A stretch of 64,000 nt of DNA from Diplodia intermedia (lineage: Eukaryota; Ascomycota; Dothideomycetes; Botryosphaeriales; Botryosphaeriaceae). Positions within the stretch are counted from its first letter, which is position 1. Each line of letters starts with the position of its first letter. The DNA lies in the NCBI GenBank assembly GCA_021495925.1, contig JAKEKT010000024.1, forward strand, positions 124,001 through 188,000. The letters are read 5' to 3'. Below the pieces are notes generated by a model. The model was given only the letters and a program-made list of their open reading frames with translations. It was not told the DNA's origin and made no database searches. The position numbers and the translations under genes are program-made. Positions 58,120 to 64,000 of this stretch are shown piece by piece.

Positions 58120-59629
58120 ATGCACTTTTCAACCACCCTCGTTGCGGCTCTTGCAGCCACCAGCGCCACCGCCGCGCCGACCTTGGACGTGAGATCCCTC
58201 AAGTCTGACCTCACTGCGCTCCTCCAGAAGCTCGGAATCAGCATCCAGACCAACGCCAACTCCCACGGCATCGCCGTCTCGGGCATATACAGCTTCACCT
58301 TCCCCAAAGTCTCCCTGTCTCCCAAGCGTATCACGCATGCCATCAACTGGCCGAAGGGCTGTGACGGCCAAAAGTTTATCAATTGGTCTACCTTCAAAGC
58401 GAACGGTGTGAATTTGGGCGCTTGGCTCGAGCAGGAGAGGACGCATGACCCGGTCTGGTGGGATTCGCATGCGCCGGGAACGCTGGATGAGTGGAACTTC
58501 TGTGCTAGTAAGTCTGAGCTAGGCTAAGTGATTGTGAAGAGGGCTGACAGCATTTCATAGCCCTTGGTGATAAGTGCGGACCGGTTCTCGAAGAGCGTTA
58601 TGCCACGTTCATTACCACGGCAGATATCGACAAGCTTGCCGCAGTCGGTGTAAACACGTAAGCGCCTCGCTTTACTTCTCTTGTGAAAGGCCACTGACAT
58701 GCTCCAGCCTGCGCATCCCGCTCACCTACGCTGCCTGGGTCAAAGTGCCCGGCTCCAACTTCTACACGGGCAACCAGCAAAAGTACCTGTCCCAGATCTC
58801 GCAGTACGCCATCGAGCGCCACAACATGCACGTCATCATCGGCCTGCACAGCCTACCCGGCGGCGTCAACTCGCTCGACATCGGCGAAGGCTTCGGCCGC
58901 GGCGGCTGGTTCAACAACGCCACGAACCTCGACTACTCGTTCCGCGCCGTCGACGCCGCGCTCGCCTTCATCAAGGCGTCGGGCCACGCCAACGCCTTCA
59001 CGCTCGCCCCGCTCAACGAGGCGTCGGACAACCTCGCCGGCTTCGGCAGCGCCGCCGGCCTCACCGCCAACGGCACCGACTGGATCAACACCTACGTCAA
59101 GGGCGTGCTCGCCAAGGTCGCCGGGGTCGACGGGCGCATCCCCGTCATGCTGCAGGACTGCTTCATGGGGCCCGACTACTGGGCGCCCTTCTATGACGCC
59201 GGCGCGAACCTCGTCGTCGACAGCCACGTCTACTACTTCGCCGCCAGCGGCGTCTACAGCCAGTACGTGCCGCCCGCCGTCTGCGGCCAGGCGGCGCAGC
59301 TGCAGGGCAAGGGCAAGTTCCCTGTGTTTGTCGGCGAGTTTTCGTTGCAGAGTAAGTCTTTGATCCTTTTATTTTGACGGCGAGGAGAGGCTGATCGGAG
59401 GTTGCGCACAACAGCCATGTACAACAACACCTACGCGAACCGCAAGACCATCTTCGACACGCAGCGCTATGCTTGGCAGAAGTACGCGTCGGGCGGCGCT
59501 TTCTGGAATGCCAGATCGCTGTCCACTACCGCGGTCCATGGCGAGGGTACTCAGGCGGATCACTGGAGCTACATCCCTCTCATCGATGCCGGTGTCATCA
59601 CCCCCCAGACGAACAGCAGTTACTGTTAA
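58120..59629 (+). CDS. Secreted GH5-family exo-beta-1,3-glucanase-like enzyme
   Basis: Four exons with introns near 58510-58560, 58660-58707 and 59352-59413, all with good sites; about 450 residues. The signal peptide is MHFSTTLVAALAATSATAAP. GH5 landmarks are GVNLGAWLEQERTHDPVWW, a joined TLRIPLTYAAWVKVPGS, NMHVIIGLHSLPGGVNSLD, the acid/base Glu in FTLAPLNEASDNLAGFG, VDSHVYYFAASGVYS and the nucleophile Glu in FPVFVGEFSLQ. The final WSYIPLIDAGVITPQTNSSY is also typical. The order matches fungal exo-beta-1,3-glucanases of subfamily 9-like type, which trim beta-1,3-glucan in the cell wall or extracellularly. Substrate specificity cannot be fixed from sequence alone. No frame break. Confidence 0.92.
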
Positions 59630-59951
59630 GAGAGCATCTAGTGGCTAACGACGAGGGAAAAGGAAAAGGAAGTAGGAGGAAAGGCGTTGTACATTTTACA
59701 CTTACAGGAGAAGAAGACAGATTCTTGAATGTTCTTAACAAATCTTATGATGATAATTTTCAAAATCATTACGACGATACATGAACGCCCTGACCGATGG
59801 TCCACTATTGCTCGGGCACGAAGATATAGATCAAAAGGAGCCTACAAACCCCATTGTACCGTTCTCACCATCATCTCTACCATACACTGAACAAAAGACA
59901 AACACACAAGTCCTACCCTAAACTACATCTCCATGTAGTTTCGTTGCAACA
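59630..59951. other. Convergent intergenic gap
   Basis: 3' ends of the GH5 gene (plus) and the membrane-protein gene (minus). Nothing else seen. Confidence 0.4.
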
Positions 59952-62062
59952 TCATTTCCTCTCCACGAATGTCCAGCCTCCGTCTTCATACCGTAACTGC
60001 ACCTGAACATGTTCCGAGGTGCCACTCATCTCACTCCGGTCGGCCATAATACCGAAGCCTTTCCGCGTATCTGCATCGAACCCGTGAAACAGAAGAGCAA
60101 TTGCCGATGACTTCCATGTGCCTTGCCACCTTTGTTTGACAGTCTGGAGCACTGTGAGGACCAAGAATACCATAGTAAGGAAAAGTAATGTCGCCGGTAG
60201 ACTGATCCAGGCCCAGCGCACCCGAATGCATGTCTGCGAGTCCATGACTGTACCACGTATGTAGTCGGTGCTTGAATCGTCGCCATACTGTCGGATGGCA
60301 GCGCTCATGGAGAGGGCAAGACCGTTCATGTACTGGTTGACAGAGCTCATGTTCGCTGTTCCATCGCGATAAAGCAGTTTCATCCAAGGCTGTCCCGAGA
60401 TCAAGCTGACGTTGTGCCACGGATTCGTCAAGTTCTCTCCGAACCCATCTCCTAAGAACAAAGACCTTAAGAAAAGCTCAATTGCATTTGCACCGCTGTA
60501 CTCCATTGACCAGACGCAATCTGCAGTGTACCAGACGAGGTTGGAGGTGTTGTATCCGAGGGAACTGGCAAATCCTGCGGAATCGACAGAAACAGTGTTG
60601 AGATCAGTCTTTAGCTCGGAGGGGGTGCATTTGTGCCATATTCCGTTGCGTAGCGTTGAGCTTCCGACTGCTGAAAATAAGGGCTGGGTACCCACGTGCC
60701 CTGACATCGGACCCCCTACACTTGGGCCCCATGGGTATTTATGTACCCTCATTGATGTAAGAAGGGTCTCATTGTAGACTGAGTCCTTGAATTTGGCGCC
60801 ATAATTGTGGATGACTGGAAATAGTGAACAGTTGAATGCGAAGGGCCGTTCATCTGCTTGAATCATCAGAGTCTCAAAGGCAAACAACTCGTCCTCATCC
60901 TGAGCCCACAAAGGGATGATATGTGCGACTCTGGAGTAAAATCCATCTGGGACTTGAAGCTGAGCTCCAGCTGGCGTAGTGAGGTTCACGTAGTTGCGGC
61001 CTGATTCAGTAGAGAGGTTTTGACGGGAGACAAGGTTGGAAATATCCTCGCAAGAGTGCGACACCGCCAGGGTTGAGAAAGTTGTTCCGTTGTCGGAAGG
61101 GTATGTGCAATTTCCCGTCGGGCATGATATGGAAATACTGGAGGAGGAGTTGGCAGGGGGATTCAATAGTCCTGTGTATATCGTTATCGACATCTGAGGA
61201 TCCATCTCGTGCACGTCTGCGCCAGTCTGAAAGGCGTTTGAAGTGTAACCATTCGTCCTTGGGATACTCGTGATAGCACCATGCAGCGGTCGAAGACAGG
61301 TGTAGTATTGCAGGATCTGCTGCGAAAAGGGGTCGATGGCCATAGCCACGATGGTGATGACGGCACCGAGACCCGCAAGGAAGCTACACAGGAAAAGGTC
61401 AACTAGGATCCCCTCGTCAGTTTTTGCGAGAAATCTTACTTCCGGTTCATACTGCACAACAGACATAGTGATCCCCAAGGTCCCCTGCTGGCAGAGTCCA
61501 GTCTGTCTAGATCCCCAAGTGTCCTCGGCTTGCGGAACCAAATCCATTTCAGCTCGCTAATGCCTTCTGCGACAGGCATTACCATTGCAGCCTTGAGGAT
61601 AGCTGTGAATGTGGAAACCAGAGTGTTGATATTGATCAAGTGCGGCCACTGAGGAAGGGGTCGGTCCTGATGGATGGACAAGGTGATGACAATGGCGGCA
61701 AATGACGCTATGGCGAGGAGGCAGCTCAAAATTTCCATTGCCCAGAAACGATCCGTCCAGCTGCGAAGTCCGTCCAGCCTCGTGCGGCTTCGAGGCAGGC
61801 CATGGAGTTCCTCTCCTTGTTGAGCACCTCCTTTTCGATTGCGTTCCTGCTCCACCAATGGCCCTTGTTCAGTTACGGACTGTTCCTGAGAGATGGAATC
61901 TTCTTCAACTCCAACTCGCGGTGGAGCGGCTAGCCTTTGGCGATCATTCAGGGAGATATACTCCAGGCTAGATGGACCTTCTCGGGATGAAAGCATGTTT
62001 GGAGATGATGCGTTGAAGATGTGAGAATATCGGACTGATGGAATCGATGGACGAACAGACAC
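59952..62062 (-). CDS. Fungal DUF3176-like multi-pass membrane protein
   Basis: Two exons. The first encodes a Ser/Gln/Glu-rich cytosolic N-terminus, then WAMEILSCLLAIASFAAIVI, INTLVSTFTAILKAAMVMPV and GISELKWIWF, and ends RGPWGSLCLLCSMNR. A GTAAGA...TGTGTAG intron (about 61440-61385) joins it to FLAGLGAVITIVAMAIDPFS. These are the hallmark DUF3176 blocks: DPFSQQ after the third helix and later SISCPTGNCTYPSDN with CEDIS. A large glycosylated ectodomain follows, then WAWISLPATLLFLTMVFLVL as the last helix and a short cytosolic tail ending GGWTFVERK. The start may be 62062 or 61996. Function unknown. It is a distant architectural relative of the interrupted membrane protein at 42-44.5 kb. Confidence 0.88.
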
Positions 62063-63764
62063 GATTGAAATTTTGCTATTGGCACGGCTACGTCTATGAA
62101 TCTAAGTATTTGATCGGCTACACCATTTGCCTCCGTTCAGGCTGCAACAAGAAGGAATGTAGCACAACATGTCAGACAATTGTAGCCTGTGCGCCCCCTT
62201 GCACTACATCAGACATCACGATGGACGGGCGCTATCTAAACGCATACATTGTAGCCCCGGGTCTCCTAAGACAACATTTAGGCAGCAGCTGGCAGTAGTG
62301 AGCACGGTCACAACGACGGAAGGGAAGATCTGCCTACAGCTGAGTCGTACGAATAGCGAACCACAGACGCCCTGCCCGACGGTTTTATCTACCGTTCAAC
62401 AGCTCAAAATGAGGTGGCCATACACCGTTCCACCTACTAACAAATTCTTGAGACTGCAGTGCACCGAGATCGTCAATTACACAGTGCTCACATAACGGCA
62501 CCCAAGAACCTCACGGCGCTGGCGCTGAGAAAAGAGTTTCACACGCTTCTCGCCCGCCGGTCACACACGCCCCCAACAGGCAACCCCCATTCTTCTCCCG
62601 CTTAACCCCAACATCGTCCCTCGCACCACCTTTGCCCTTTATTCCCACCGCCGCCACGTCCATGTGGGTTACCAAATACGGTTGCTGCTGCTCTTGCTCC
62701 TGCCCCTCGCACCGCCCCCGCACGACTGGATCCATCAGGGAGTTTCCGACGTGGCGCACGCGCCGTGAAGCAGCAGCAGCAGCAGCAGCAGCCTGACCGC
62801 GACCTCTTCGTACTTCTCCTCGTCGCTGGTGGCGGTGAAGTAGGTCGTCGCGCATGCACATGGCGATGACGGCGTGGTAGGCGTGCGTCGCGGACACGCA
62901 ACGCGCGCGCGGCACGCGGCGAGGAGGCGGAGGGGGGGGAGCGGTCGACGGCGTTGGCGGAGGTGGAGTTGGAGGTGGAGGTGGAGGTGCGGAGGGTGTG
63001 GGTGATGTGTTGGGGGTTTTCTGTCTTGGGCAATCGTGATGGCAAGCAAGATGAAAGCGGCCATGGCGAAGAAAGAGCGGCTGCTTCTTTCCGTGCCTTT
63101 GCCAGCGAAGTGTGGAATTGTTCGAACTTGTCAATATTGCGTTGCCGGAAGCCACGAACTGCCTGTTACTATTTGAAACTTGGTTGAACAATGGCTACCG
63201 TTGTGGTAAGAGCGAGTAAAGAGTGGACGTACAGTGGAGAGGCAGACGAACCAGTGGTTAAGCGAACACTTATATCAACTTGCCGAAAAAGAACCCACAT
63301 CAGGAGACTTGAGCTGTCGATCTGCCAGGCACGTATTCGGGTGCATTCTAAAGATGTCCGAGGATCTACCTACGCAATGGAATGGTCAGAAGAGGATTTC
63401 GATGCTAAATCCCGTATCGATGACAGAGGAGAACAAATCATCTTTTAGCGGTAGTATCTACAAGAAAATAGTCACGCGTACGAGTTCGCATTTATACCCA
63501 CTTTTGAAACAGATACGCGTACTGACATGGTCAGGAATGAGTTGAGGCGAGTACCTCCTGAGGCTTGCGAGTTGAAAGTACTTCCCGATGGAGACAGCGG
63601 TCTGACCAATGACAAGAGCACAGGCGGGATGTCGGACCGCCTTCCCCTCACCATGCAGGGGACACTCCGAAGCTTAGCCGGAGCACTAGTTGAGGGTGCT
63701 CTCCGCTCTTTCGCCATCATGTTCTTTCACAACATCATCCAAACATCTCCTACTGATTGATAAA
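62063..63764. other. Intergenic with low-complexity coding-like frames, no supported gene
   Basis: Contains purine/pyrimidine-biased tracts such as a (GGAGGT)n run near 62955-62990 and a CAG run at about 62771. Overlapping minus-strand open frames (62511-63191 and others) are Pro/Arg/Ala-rich and explained by composition. They have no signal or domain I trust. Confidence 0.35.
62771..62792. repeat. CAG trinucleotide microsatellite
   Basis: About seven uninterrupted CAG units in non-annotated sequence. Confidence 0.7.
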
Positions 63765-64000
63765 ATGCCGAGGAGCGTCACGCAGGATCGACTGTCGTCG
63801 GGCGACGATGCCGTAGAGCTCGCAAATGTTGCACAGCCGGCAGAAGCGGAGTGGGAGCCAACTGCCCCCAAAGCAACGTACATCAAAGTTGTCAGCGCCG
63901 CTTTTTCTTTTTTCGTCGCAGGAGTCAACGACGGGAGCCTGGGTGCTTTGATTCCGTATCTCATCCGGTCGTACGACATTGATACGGCCATGATATCCAT
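63765..64000 (+). CDS. MFS transporter, N-terminal part (cut by window end)
   Basis: Begins MPRSVTQDRLSSGDDAVELA with a hydrophilic N-terminus, then KVVSAAFSFFVAGVNDGSLG followed by ALIPYLIRSYDIDTAMIS. The FxVAGxNDGSLGxLIPYLxRxY pattern of helix 1 is characteristic of a fungal major-facilitator subgroup related to BSC6-type proteins. No stop is reached before the edge, so substrate and length are unknown. No intron in the visible 236 bases. Confidence 0.8.
   Translation, partial: MPRSVTQDRLSSGDDAVELANVAQPAEAEWEPTAPKATYIKVVSAAFSFFVAGVNDGSLGALIPYLIRSYDIDTAMIS

Noticed and set aside
62511..63191. 226-codon minus-strand open frame
   Set aside because: Polyproline and Ala/Arg runs change character in each overlapping frame; no signal, domain or conserved end.

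Overview
The window is nuclear DNA from a filamentous ascomycete (Pezizomycotina). The evidence is short introns of roughly 50-70 bp with GT...AG ends and CTRAC/CTAAC-like branch points, GC-rich coding sequence, and fungus-specific families: CFEM-GPCR, HET, Zn2Cys6 with a Fungal_trans_2-type C-terminus, fungal HAK potassium transporter, Rds1-like ferritin-fold protein, and large DUF3176-like membrane proteins. Species cannot be told from the sequence. No rRNA, tRNA, CRISPR array or intact transposon was recognised. All gene calls rest on reading translations and splice junctions by eye, without database searches.

Layout. 0-5 kb: a small secreted PhiA/IgE-binding-like protein, a broken GMC oxidoreductase relic and an SDR. 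5-13.3 kb: a HAK/KUP potassium transporter and a CSC1/OSCA-type mechanosensitive channel homologue, both on minus. 15-20.5 kb: an FAD-dependent oxidoreductase and a CFEM-domain receptor. 23.5-27.4 kb: a phytanoyl-CoA-hydroxylase-like dioxygenase divergent from a Zn2Cys6 regulator, sharing a promoter of about 0.4 kb. 29-32.6 kb: a PaiB-like FMN-binding protein and a secreted GH27 alpha-galactosidase.

32.9-40.6 kb is the most accessory-looking stretch. It has an intact HET-domain protein, a small TA-flanked inverted-repeat element (MITE-like) in its upstream region, a second HET-family protein whose reading frame breaks at a G7 tract, and a fungal AAA+ ATPase. Next to it (42-44.5 kb) is a membrane protein interrupted by an in-frame TAA. 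This block could be a polymorphic allorecognition or stress region; that is inference.

45-62 kb: a MOSC-domain protein, bleomycin hydrolase, a tiny GPI-anchored secreted protein, an Rds1-like secreted protein, a flavin monooxygenase with an N-terminal SnoaL-like extension followed by a co-oriented SDR, a GH5 exo-glucanase-like enzyme and a DUF3176-like membrane protein. The window ends inside an MFS transporter.

Genes are mostly separate units. The plausible functional groupings are the dioxygenase/regulator pair, the monooxygenase/SDR pair and the HET/HET/AAA block. Two independent nonsense changes (GMC relic, 42-44 kb membrane protein) have the CpA-to-TpA form expected from RIP, although general RIP decay is not evident.
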